Assembly: GCA_017506865.1 (NCBI GenBank)
Contig: JAFCMP010000554.1
Coordinates: forward strand, 310,001 to 374,000
DNA from: Tribonema minus
Taxonomy: Eukaryota; Sar; Xanthophyceae; Tribonematales; Tribonemataceae
Reading direction: 5' to 3'
Length of the DNA: 64,000 nucleotides
How positions within the stretch are numbered: the stretch's first letter is position 1; each line of letters opens with the position of its first letter. The notes under the pieces were generated by a model. It was not told the origin of the DNA. It ran no database searches and worked only from the letters and a program-made list of their open reading frames with translations. Both the position numbers and the translations under genes were made by a program. This document shows, in pieces, positions 45,301 to 50,170 of this stretch.

Positions 45301-47158
45301 TTCAGAAGAGCTGCATAGCTGGCGTACGTGTGCACTTCAGAATGCACAGTTCTGACAGACCGGACACATTCTGTTGAGGCACCCAGAGTGGAACAAGAAA
45401 GCGTGTCACGCGAGCATTACTTCAGCTGTGGAGATGGGTTTAGCTAAGAAAACGCCTCGTTGTCTGCATCAGACTTACTAACTATACTGAGCAATGTCAC
45501 ATTGCATGTGGCATTCTGTCAGCCTCACACCGGCCGTCGCAGCAGCTCCCACATGATTGGTACTGCAAACTATACTTTGCAGTAGATGCCCGGCAAGGTG
45601 CCTTCATGCTCAAACCAAATGGTCGAGCAGACTCTTCAACGATGTTAAATTTACTGCTTGGCATAGTCACTCCCCTAACAAGGTACAGTACCAGCACACT
45701 TGTCCCACATCAAGGACTGAGGATTGTAGACTAGGTTGTCTGCTGACTCTTACAGGCCGTATTCTGAGTGCAGCAGCACCTCCAACTTGACTGCAACGAC
45801 AACAATACAGGGTGTTCATCGCGACTTACGGCACTGCTGCCGCCCCTTGCAGTCGACGCCCCCCCCCTGCCCATTCCCCCCTCCCCCTCCCCCTCCCCTT
45901 CCTTTGGCCCCTCGCTCGCATCGGCGTCGCTGGCGCTGTCATCATTCAGCCAGCTGGACGCACGCGCCACGGCCATGGCCTTGAGAGGCGCGCTCGCCTG
46001 CTCTGAGGCACTCTGCTGCGGTGCGTGTGACGCAGCAGGCAGGCAGCGCACGGGTGTGTTTGTGGGTCAACTCGTGGCTCATCCCCGCCGCGCATTGGCC
46101 TCTATCAGACAAGCGCAAGTGGTCTGTCCGTACTTTGCATACGGCTACCGGCTCAGAAGCGGCTCGCACATTGGACACTTGGGCTTTGCTAGTTGGCGCA
46201 CAGCATCAATAGGTACAATGCAAATACTACCATGGCTCACGGTATCAGTCCGTGCTTACAAAAGCTAGCCATGCTGTATTGAAGACTTCCATGATGACGG
46301 GTAACCATCGGCGCCAGTGAGCTAGCCGCGTTGGCCGGGTGTAATCAATGACATGCGTGCAGCACCTGGGGGCAGCACGACGTTGTCTGCCATTATTATG
46401 CGCCTTACGGAACATCAACAGGTCCAGTTGGTCCAACTCACCTTCAATAGCTCTGCATCATTTTCTTCCTCATACTCCACGGTGCACATCATGTCAAAGG
46501 ATCCGCTCTCCTCTTTTACGCTCCCTGAATTGCCGCTGTTGCGCCCAGCAGCGCCGCCATCAGTCGCAGCAGCATCAGGGCCTGATGCTGCCATCGCCGT
46601 TGATGCCGCTGCTCCTGGCTCTCCACTATCGTCATCAGAGTCCTCTTGCAGCCATTGCATGCTGTTTTCCTCGCTGTTCAGAAAAGAGGCATCAGCGGCA
46701 GAGGCTGCGACGGCAGAGACCCCTCCTGTCCACCCCCCTGCCCAGCTCTGCTGCCCAGATGACTGCGCCGCTGCTGCAGTCGCCTGCATCCTCCACTCCA
46801 TGCTCCTCTTGTGAGTGAGCACCTTGGCAGAAGGTGTGGACCCAGAGGAGCCCACGCATTCTATAGGCCTCTTGCGAGGGCCGCCTGTCTCTGTTTCGTC
46901 TCCCCAGCCGAAGCCGCTGCCCAATCGACCTGCCGACATCAAGGTCCGGAGCCTTGGAGGCCGTTCTTCCAAGCGCATTGCGCGAGGAGCAAGGCTCGAC
47001 GTTGTGGCGCTCTCCTGGCCTTGTTCTGAAGTCGACATTGCCATAGCATTCAAGTTCGGGTTACTTTTGTGGTTGATCCTGAGCCCGGACAGGTCTATAT
47101 CGCATCTGCCACTGACCCTCCCTGCCGCAGCCTCTTGCCGCATGGCGTCGCCACTCAT
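10816..47158 (-). CDS. Giant tandem CNBD - CaMKK/GRIK-like protein kinase
   Basis: About 44 exons over 36.3 kb encode roughly 2,200 residues. Exons 1-25 (47158 down to 25320) join in matching phase to exactly 1,268 codons. Most of the remaining exons down to the TAA at 10816 also chain in phase; only the link at about 15.4-14.9 kb is unresolved. Domain order is: disordered N-terminus (1-~550), CNBD-A (~553-691), CNBD-B (~692-805), linker with RRNSF (~806-885), kinase (~890-1205), then a low-complexity tail of ~900 residues. The kinase would phosphorylate Ser/Thr. The CNBDs suggest control by cAMP or cGMP (family knowledge plus inference). The ATG at 47158 is the first in the frame, 119 bp from the divergent HIT gene. 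Splitting into two genes cannot be excluded without transcripts, but no internal stop/start break was seen. The four entries below give details. Confidence 0.85.
11078..11138 (-). repeat. Echo of the start of the kinase's last exon
   Basis: This repeats [17 protein letters not shown] and its acceptor, about 160 bp upstream in the gene direction of the exon at 10975-10816. A longer frame joins it to the real exon, but phase from the previous exon favours the real exon alone. Confidence 0.8.
11500..11680 (-). repeat. Echoes of the end of the exon at 11990-11844
   Basis: The copy at about 11625-11678 repeats the [13 protein letters not shown] end and the donor area. Weaker copies of the TTCACCTGTGA donor context lie at about 11500-11610. 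Confidence 0.7.
12434..12492. repeat. Head-to-head interstitial telomeric repeat
   Basis: About six or seven TTAGGG-type units on the + strand run directly into two CCCTAA units at 12481-12492. They meet at GGGTTAGCCCTAACCC, an inverted (telomere-to-telomere-like) junction. It lies in an intron of the giant kinase between 12629 and 11990. Confidence 0.92.
12980..13046 (-). repeat. Echo of the start of the exon at 12866-12629
   Basis: This repeats the acceptor and [17 protein letters not shown] part of the exon, about 150 bp upstream in the gene direction. A shorter remnant of the CTTGCTCGGCA segment lies at about 12920-12945. Confidence 0.8.
16999..17242 (-). repeat. Two echoes of the end of the exon at 17468-17368
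   Basis: The copies at 17198-17242 ([13 protein letters not shown]) and 16999-17042 ([13 protein letters not shown]) repeat the [13 protein letters not shown] end of the exon. Both keep the AG before a GT or G-rich donor. Spacing is about 170-195 bp. Confidence 0.85.
18415..19015 (-). repeat. Repeat cluster upstream of the exon at 18324-18069
   Basis: The Cys-rich start of that exon ([11 protein letters not shown]) recurs near 18530-18570 as [11 protein letters not shown] and as shorter GCAGCTGCGGCG remnants at about 18425, 18660, 18825 and 18975. Units are about 150-250 bp and include AGATTTGAATTCT and a TGAGACTAATGCATACACGG type segment. Confidence 0.75.
21122..21300. repeat. Interspersed repeat A, copy 1 (~180 bp)
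   Basis: Starting GACAGCGCACAGCTCAGCTC, this matches 34459-34636 along its length at roughly 80% by eye. Shared blocks include GTCTGCTTGGGTCCC and TGGCACGG. Both copies lie in introns of the giant kinase, in the same orientation. Confidence 0.85.
21330..21600. repeat. Tandem ~90-110 bp repeat, three copies
   Basis: Units contain CCTGCACCTC, TTCCGCTGAGC, CTGAAATCTGGCTGAGCG and TTGCTGT. They lie in the kinase intron between 22013 and 20374. Confidence 0.8.
21634..21880 (-). repeat. Two echoes of the end of the exon at 22196-22013
   Basis: The copies at 21827-21880 ([14 protein letters not shown] then GTGCAC) and 21634-21680 repeat the [13 protein letters not shown] end plus donor. The surrounding GGTCAACAGCAGTGC is also repeated. 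A copy of the exon's 5' part ([15 protein letters not shown] coding, acceptor context) lies on the other side at 22330-22412. Confidence 0.85.
22330..22412 (-). repeat. Echo of the start of the exon at 22196-22013
   Basis: This repeats the CAGGAGCAGCCGCCACTCC acceptor/exon start and the GGC-rich stretch, upstream in the gene direction. This exon therefore has echoes on both sides, each copying the nearer end. Confidence 0.8.
22436..22484. repeat. A/T-rich tandem repeat, ~23 bp x 2
   Basis: AGCAATTATAATAAATATAT is repeated in tandem within a GC-rich intron. Confidence 0.8.
22720..22866 (-). repeat. Two echoes of the end of the exon at 23139-22946
   Basis: CTGCACGGGTCAGTGCC at the true donor recurs with small changes at 22842-22866 and 22722-22745, each keeping GGTCAGTGCC. 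Confidence 0.75.
24784..25140 (-). repeat. Two echoes of the end of the exon at 25424-25320
   Basis: The end of the exon ([13 protein letters not shown] and donor) is repeated at 25100-25140 and 24784-24824 with the following intron sequence. Spacing is about 220-315 bp. Confidence 0.87.
25320..33806 (-). CDS. Giant kinase: CaMKK/GRIK-like catalytic domain (exons 14-25)
   Basis: Exons at 33806-33742, 33416-33278, 32583-32443, 31990-31859, 30896-30831, 30199-30079, 29023-28781, 27901-27810, 27379-27308, 26764-26669, 25955-25839 and 25424-25320. Kinase motifs in order: [10 protein letters not shown] (~897), catalytic Lys in FKAIK (920), [41 protein letters not shown] (Asp ~1018), ISDFGASK (~1036), [11 protein letters not shown] (~1105), [26 protein letters not shown] and HEWVTREG. 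The order and motifs match CaM-kinase kinases and plant GRIK/SnAK kinases. HGD instead of HRD is also found in plant GRIKs (family knowledge). The activation segment from DFG to APE is about 75 residues, against about 30 in CaMKK, with a Ser/Asp-rich insert. The exon ending at 32443 uses a GC donor (AAG|GCAAGT). Confidence 0.9.
26218..26430. repeat. Tandem ~115 bp duplication with poly-G
   Basis: Two copies share TGTGGCAGTT, AGGACAT, a long G run, then GACCA and AAGCACACA. G runs lie at 26263-26280 and 26376-26401. Confidence 0.8.
27600..27748 (-). repeat. Echoes of the [12 protein letters not shown] exon end
   Basis: The segment 27678-27748 copies the end of the kinase exon at 27901-27810. 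Its donor context is changed from CAGGTGATA to CATGTGATA, which should kill the splice site. A shorter copy near 27608-27640 keeps CAGGTGATG. Confidence 0.82.
28690..28745 (-). repeat. Echo of the DFG-exon end
   Basis: This repeats GGCACCCCGGGT and about 50 nt before it from the exon ending at 28781 (APLIGTP). The unit is about 80 bp. Confidence 0.82.
29093..29132. repeat. Interspersed repeat B, copy 1
   Basis: GAAACGAATCAAAAGATTGT followed by AGAGCTCTAGGTGACAA recurs almost unchanged at 37937-37972, 8.8 kb away in another kinase intron. Confidence 0.85.
29187..29296 (-). repeat. Echoes of the DFG-exon acceptor
   Basis: CTGCAAGAGCAG acceptor context and neighbouring CCAGAAGA sequence from about 29020-29065 recur at 29187-29230 and 29258-29296, upstream in the gene direction. 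Confidence 0.65.
30299..30396 (-). repeat. Near-complete echo of the HGD catalytic-loop exon
   Basis: This copies nearly all of the exon at 30199-30079, including its acceptor, on the upstream side. One extra base after TACTTTGT shifts the frame before the catalytic Asp, so it cannot encode a functional loop. Remnants occur at about 30480-30610. Confidence 0.87.
31155..31186. repeat. Interstitial telomeric repeat (CCCTAA)5
   Basis: Five perfect CCCTAA units lie in the intron between kinase exons 31990-31859 and 30896-30831. Confidence 0.95.
31587..31803 (-). repeat. Two echoes of the kinase alpha-C exon
   Basis: The segments 31719-31803 ([21 protein letters not shown]) and 31587-31665 ([19 protein letters not shown]) copy the 3' two-thirds of the exon at 31990-31859. 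Each copy ends in DPK followed by the same GTCTGTGGTT donor and about 40 bp of intron. The reading frame is intact in both copies. Units are about 130-140 bp. In-frame inclusion is conceivable but would insert a second alpha-C helix. Confidence 0.92.
32442..32443 (-). promoter_or_regulatory. GC-AG 5' splice site
   Basis: The exon with the kinase glycine loop and catalytic Lys ends AAG and is followed by GCAAGT. This is the classic sequence of a GC donor, and phase 0 fits the next exon. A GT four bases further gives a worse site and a frame break. Confidence 0.8.
32735..32945 (-). repeat. Echoes of the kinase glycine-loop exon start
   Basis: The segments 32740-32790 ([13 protein letters not shown] with acceptor) and about 32918-32945 (shorter) repeat the [13 protein letters not shown] start of the exon at 32583-32443, on its upstream side. 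Confidence 0.82.
33447..33478. repeat. Poly-G tract (poly-C on the gene strand)
   Basis: G-rich on the + strand, so C-rich upstream of the acceptor of the exon at 33416-33278. Similar tracts precede acceptors at about 54645-54670, 9178-9201 and 23214-23232, consistent with use as polypyrimidine tracts (inference). Confidence 0.7.
34459..34636. repeat. Interspersed repeat A, copy 2 (~180 bp)
   Basis: This is the counterpart of 21122-21300 in the same orientation. Confidence 0.85.
34636..34742. repeat. Tandem ~53 bp x 2
   Basis: GTATACACAGCCTTGA, CCTGGTTGAAG and CGCGCCA appear twice in direct order. Confidence 0.85.
34805..39342 (-). CDS. Giant kinase: tandem cyclic-nucleotide-binding domains (exons 8-13)
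   Basis: Exons at 39342-39223, 38492-38369, 37801-37631, 36243-36145, 35552-35449 and 34943-34805. CNBD-A reads [20 protein letters not shown], then GRYFGEEGL and a phosphate-binding loop ending [15 protein letters not shown] reads [10 protein letters not shown], then [14 protein letters not shown] and [20 protein letters not shown]. In both cassettes the Glu of FGE and the Arg of R-(A/N)-A-T, which contact the ribose and cyclic phosphate in PKA and PKG, are present, so both sites look competent. CNBD-A's loop between Glu and Arg is longer than usual ([12 protein letters not shown]), which could weaken binding. The tandem arrangement resembles PKG and PKA-R, but the kinase behind it is not of the AGC type. 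Confidence 0.9.
36395..36625. repeat. Facing telomere-like arrays
   Basis: Degenerate TTAGGG-type units at 36395-36480 face CCCTAA units at 36597-36619 across about 115 bp. This is a second inverted telomeric arrangement in this gene, lying in the intron between CNBD exons 37801-37631 and 36243-36145. Confidence 0.85.
36549..36745. repeat. Inverted repeat with internal hairpin
   Basis: CTGGAGGAGGTGGTACGC at about 36549 pairs with GCGTACCACCTCCTCCAG at about 36724. Between the arms, GGGTTGCGGT and ACCGCAACCC (about 36637-36676) form a second hairpin. GCCAGTGAGCAT also occurs on both sides. Confidence 0.8.
37212..37517 (-). repeat. Two echoes of the CNBD-A exon end
   Basis: The segments 37465-37517 and 37212-37260 copy the [15 protein letters not shown] end of the exon at 37801-37631 with its flanking intron. 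The RMYLLT part stays readable. Confidence 0.85.
37354..37600. repeat. Interspersed repeat C copies
   Basis: A segment with TTCTCGCTCAGGGCGCG, AAAGCCC and then AGAATCTACACGTGTCT and GTGTCTCAATG occurs, more or less completely, near 24983-25090, 37140-37205, 37354-37445, 37530-37600, 51850-51960 and 55328-55440. It occurs both inside the giant gene and in other regions. Confidence 0.75.
37868..37898. repeat. (TG)n microsatellite
   Basis: About twelve TG units lie in a kinase intron. A (CATA)n run lies nearby at 38493-38526. Confidence 0.9.
38493..38526. repeat. (CATA)n microsatellite
   Basis: About eight CATA units lie immediately upstream (gene direction) of the acceptor of the CNBD-A exon at 38492-38369. 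Confidence 0.9.
39873..47158 (-). CDS. Giant kinase: N-terminal low-complexity exons 1-7
   Basis: Exons at 47158-46442, 46015-45830, 44833-44670, 43080-42929, 41799-41590, 41103-40942 and 39939-39873. They encode about 550 residues rich in Ser, Ala, Pro, Gly and acidic residues. The first exon alone gives 239 residues starting [13 protein letters not shown] and ending [13 protein letters not shown]. Basic-Ser clusters such as [14 protein letters not shown] and [10 protein letters not shown] suggest phosphorylation sites (inference). No folded domain was recognised. Exon 4's acceptor was set by phase. It lies in a segment whose upstream copies at about 43190-43365 also contain the same acceptor context. 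Phases run 0,0,2,1,1,1,2 and match throughout. Confidence 0.8.
40835..40910 (-). repeat. Echoes of the end of the exon at 41103-40942
   Basis: Two short copies of the CAGCGCTGGCGAAGGTAC donor context lie downstream in the gene direction, at about 40848-40870 and 40873-40900. Confidence 0.7.
41930..41975 (-). repeat. Echo of the start of the exon at 41799-41590
   Basis: The acceptor CTGCAG and the PRSTPSSP coding start are repeated about 150 bp upstream. Confidence 0.75.
42884..42922. repeat. A/T palindrome at a donor
   Basis: AGTATATATATATATACTTC is followed by ACGAAGTATACATATATAT, forming a near-perfect palindrome just inside the intron after the exon ending at 42929. Confidence 0.8.
43180..43365 (-). 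repeat. Echoes of the acceptor region of the exon at 43080-42929
   Basis: CAGGAGCCTCAG and the CAGCGCTCAG acceptor context recur at about 43185-43225 and 43315-43370. Confidence 0.7.
43631..43665. repeat. Interstitial telomeric repeat (CCCTAA)n
   Basis: Four perfect CCCTAA units plus a variant. Further shorter or degenerate arrays lie at about 4301-4344, 19912-19931, 20814-20872, 21048-21066 and 21889-21906. Confidence 0.9.
44340..44555 (-). repeat. Two echoes of the end of the exon at 44833-44670
   Basis: The end [11 protein letters not shown] plus donor is repeated at 44519-44555 and 44340-44374 with substitutions and a changed frame. Confidence 0.82.
44880..45140. repeat. Imperfect tandem repeats with GGCTCAGCxCAGCGGAGCGT
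   Basis: About six short units built on GCACGGCTCAGC and GCGGAGCGTCACC lie in a kinase intron. No coding meaning was seen. Confidence 0.75.
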
Positions 47159-47277
47159 GGGCTCGCCAGCTCCCTGCTACGCTGCAAAACCTCAACCTCA
47201 ACCGAGTTGGGAGTTTCAGGAATAAACTTCAAGAAGAAGTTGAAGACGAAAAATCAGGTGCCTACTACACAGCGCGT
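47159..47277. promoter_or_regulatory. 119-bp divergent promoter region
   Basis: This separates the ATG of the giant kinase (-) from the ATG of the HIT gene (+), so it must contain both 5' UTRs and promoters or promoter parts. It contains the inverted repeat CTTCAAGAAGAAGTTGAAG near 47228-47246. No TATA box was recognised. Assignment as a bidirectional promoter is inference from position. Confidence 0.6.
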
Positions 47278-48235
47278 ATGCTGGCGCTTGCGACCGCATT
47301 CTTTGGCATCTTCAGCGCCGCAGCTTTCTCGCCGTCAGACTACACGACAATTGCCGATTTGTTCAGACTTACAAAAATACAGGAGCTGCCGTTGTCAATG
47401 TCAGAAGGCGCAGGTTCGAGCCATGCCTGCTTCTGCGTGCCGATGGGCGGACTCCGTCTGGGCCATGTCGCCAAGGGCGTGACTTATGACGCCGACAACA
47501 AGATCATAAGTTGCCTGTTTTGCAACTTCGCAAGGCGGACCGATGCCAAGCCACTACTGTTCGAGGACGATCATTGCGTGGCTTTTCTACCACTGGATAT
47601 TGCGGCTGAACAACACATCCTCGTCGTACCCAAGACACACATCAAAACGGTGAGGGAGGCTGCGGGTGCTCAATTGTCACAGTTTGTGACAATGATGATG
47701 CTTGGCTTCTGTATGTATCTGTTTGACAAGCCAAGCCCGCAAGGTGCTGTACGCAAAGTTGTTCTAATTCCTGTGCACCACGCCTTCTCTGCGCAGGCAC
47801 TCAGTGTTTGCCGCATCATATATTACGCCTGTGACCTTCACAAAGTCCAAACGCCCAAAGCAGTACCTCAAGTATGCTTCTTTTGCCATGCTGCCTGTAT
47901 CCGTGCCACAGGTTAATGATTTACGGACAGAGGACGCGTCTCTAGCAGCTCACATGCGCCAGGTCGCGACGGCAACGCTCACGCAGCAGGCTGCGGCACA
48001 GGCGCGCACACTCGACCCACGCGACATCCGACTCACGTACCACGCCCCGCCGTTCAACTCCATAGATCACCTTCACCTGCACGCTTTCGAGATGCCGTTC
48101 GCCAAGAACCCGCTGCTGTCCATCAAGTACGCACCGTGGGCGCTATGGTGCAAGCAGCACGAGGACGTAGAGCGGCGGCTCACTGCAGCGGCTGCGGTGG
48201 CGGCGGAAGCGGCGGCGCCATTCCCGGAGCCTTGA
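47278..48235 (+). CDS. HIT-family (histidine triad) hydrolase, HINT-like
   Basis: Two exons, 47278-47649 and 47912-48235, are joined GT-AG in phase 0 and give 231 residues. HIT proteins hydrolyse nucleoside phosphoramidates or AMP/NMP conjugates. The core is visible: CLFCNFARR (79-87, Cys pair), LLFEDDHCVAFLPLD, AEQHILVVPKTHI, and the catalytic triad HLHLHAF at 177-183. The N-terminus MLALATAFFGIFSAAAF looks like a signal peptide with Phe right after the Ala-Ala-Ala cleavage region, resembling the ASAF-type motif of plastid proteins in algae with red-derived complex plastids. Location is therefore possibly plastid or secretory (inference). The Ala-rich C-terminus is not conserved. The gene is divergent from the kinase. 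Confidence 0.94.
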
Positions 48236-50170
48236 TTGCGCACGCGGCGCGGCGCAAGTGCAAAGGCAACTTTGAAGTTGCTGCGGTAGCAGGGATGGCA
48301 GGAGCGTGGAGCTCTGTGCCGGAGTCACAATGGTGGCGGTGCACGCGTTTGGGGCAGCAGCATGTCACTGCGGTCTGTCACAGGTGCCGTGCGCCGCCAA
48401 CGCCGCTGCGGCGCCATGGACGCTCAGCTGAGCACTGCTGCTTGATGTGTGGAGCTGCTCAAGCGTTGCTGAAGGGCAGCAGCAGCTGTCATGCATTGTG
48501 GTGCCAAATTCCAGAGCGTGCTGGGTCCTCCCAGGGCTGCAAGGCATGTGCAGCAGTGACGGCAGCAGTCGCCGCAATAGCAGCAGCAGTGGGTGCGGGT
48601 ACCAGCAGCAGTTTGACTCTGCACTTGTTATAAGTGCTCCAATGCCAGCAGCGGCGTCAAGGCATTTCAGGGCGCGGTGATCGTGACCATAGAAGGCAGA
48701 CGGGTCATGTCCAGCAACTGGTTTGAATTTGGTGCCACAGCCAGACGTTACAGTTGCATTCGTGACGAAAGTGCACAAGGCAAGAGTTGGTGCAGTGGTG
48801 CGCTGGCCTTTTGGCTGCACACAGCATTACACATCTGTCGCACGAAGTCAGCAGGGGCTACAGAAATATTCGCCAGCAGCAGTATTTTTGAGAGAAACTG
48901 CGGTTTGTTCGTGCGTACATCTACAATGTCAGTGCCAAGAGCCAATTTTGGTTATGGTCCCACTGATGATTTTTTATAAATTAACTGTCAATACAGTTGA
49001 TCTGGAAGTGAGCAAGTGGGCGACTGCTTTTGCCATCAGGTGCCTTTGTTGTCGGGAAGAGGTACATTATCAAACAACTCTAATTGCAGGTGTAGCCAAA
49101 CATGAATGCTGTTGTGCTGCTGGTCCAATGCTGTGATGGCAGTGCGCTTCTTTTCTTCTTCAAGTACGCATCTGCTGGATGTAGGAGATATAACTCAATC
49201 GTCGTGTTGGTAAGGAATATGGTCAGCTGCAGGCTGGTTTTCATGCAGGCTGCTGTGCGCTGCTGCTTGGCGGCAGTCCTGACAACGGACGAGGCCCCGA
49301 GAGAGAGCACATCTGCCGCACAGCATGATGATCACATGTACCTTGTCATTGATGGCGATTGTCTGCGAGCATGCATTGAGGCTTTTCATGCGACAAGGTC
49401 TAAACTCTGGTAGCAGCACATTTGATGATGACAATCTAAGCTTCATTGCGCCTTTAGTTTTCGTGTAAACAAGAGCACACGAGTCCCTTTGGTGCATTCT
49501 GCATGTATACACAGCAAGATGCATGGGGTGCATGCACCCCTTGTGCGATGCCAATGCCACGGCTGCCATGATAGTGGCCATAACCCCTGCGGCTTAGGTA
49601 CAGGTGGTTTGCCTGCTTTACACGCGGACAGTGTCACACAAACGGTGTGAGGCACTTTTGTGGACACTTGCAGTGATGTGCCAACATGACTGATGCTGTG
49701 CCTGCAACCTAGCACTTGTGAAGCTTGCGATGAACTTTGATACTGATGGCACAAATGGCATACAAGAATGCAGCAGTGATTAAGCACGTCTCAGCGAATC
49801 AATTGGCAACAACACACAGAAAAGAGGCAAGTCACCAATGCTGCCGTCCTTAAATACGAGCATTCACTATGTACACATTGTTGCAGATGCCCCTTCAGGA
49901 GCAGGAAGGGCTGCTAAGCTAGTGAAGCGATAATAGTGTTACAACTTCCCCCTCCGGCGCAGTTACGTATCAACTGCATGCCAAAGCGTGCAAAACAAAT
50001 GCACGCTGCGGCGTTGCAAGACGATCAGACGATTTTCACGAAAGGAGGTCGCTGGCCTCAGTTACTGGGCACTGCTGACACTCCAATCCTACGTGCCCCT
50101 TGCCCCTTGCACTGATGACACCATCATTGACACGGGGGTATTCCCAGCTGTTGGAAGTACATGCGACAGA
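48236..50170. other. Convergent intergenic region
   Basis: This 1.9 kb lies between the HIT gene (+) and the carbonic anhydrase gene (-). Several open frames exist but none has a recognisable motif or exon structure. It is rich in CAGCAG at about 48440-48620. Confidence 0.5.

Noticed and set aside
46348..47225. Long + strand open frames (about 150 codons)
   Set aside because: They are antisense to the 239-codon first exon of the giant kinase, whose frame joins 24 further exons. The Ser/Gly-rich composition of that exon leaves the opposite strand open by chance.
48236..50170. Several + and - open frames of 60-165 codons
   Set aside because: No motif, no codon or splice pattern like the real genes, and low-complexity CAG-rich composition over part of the region.
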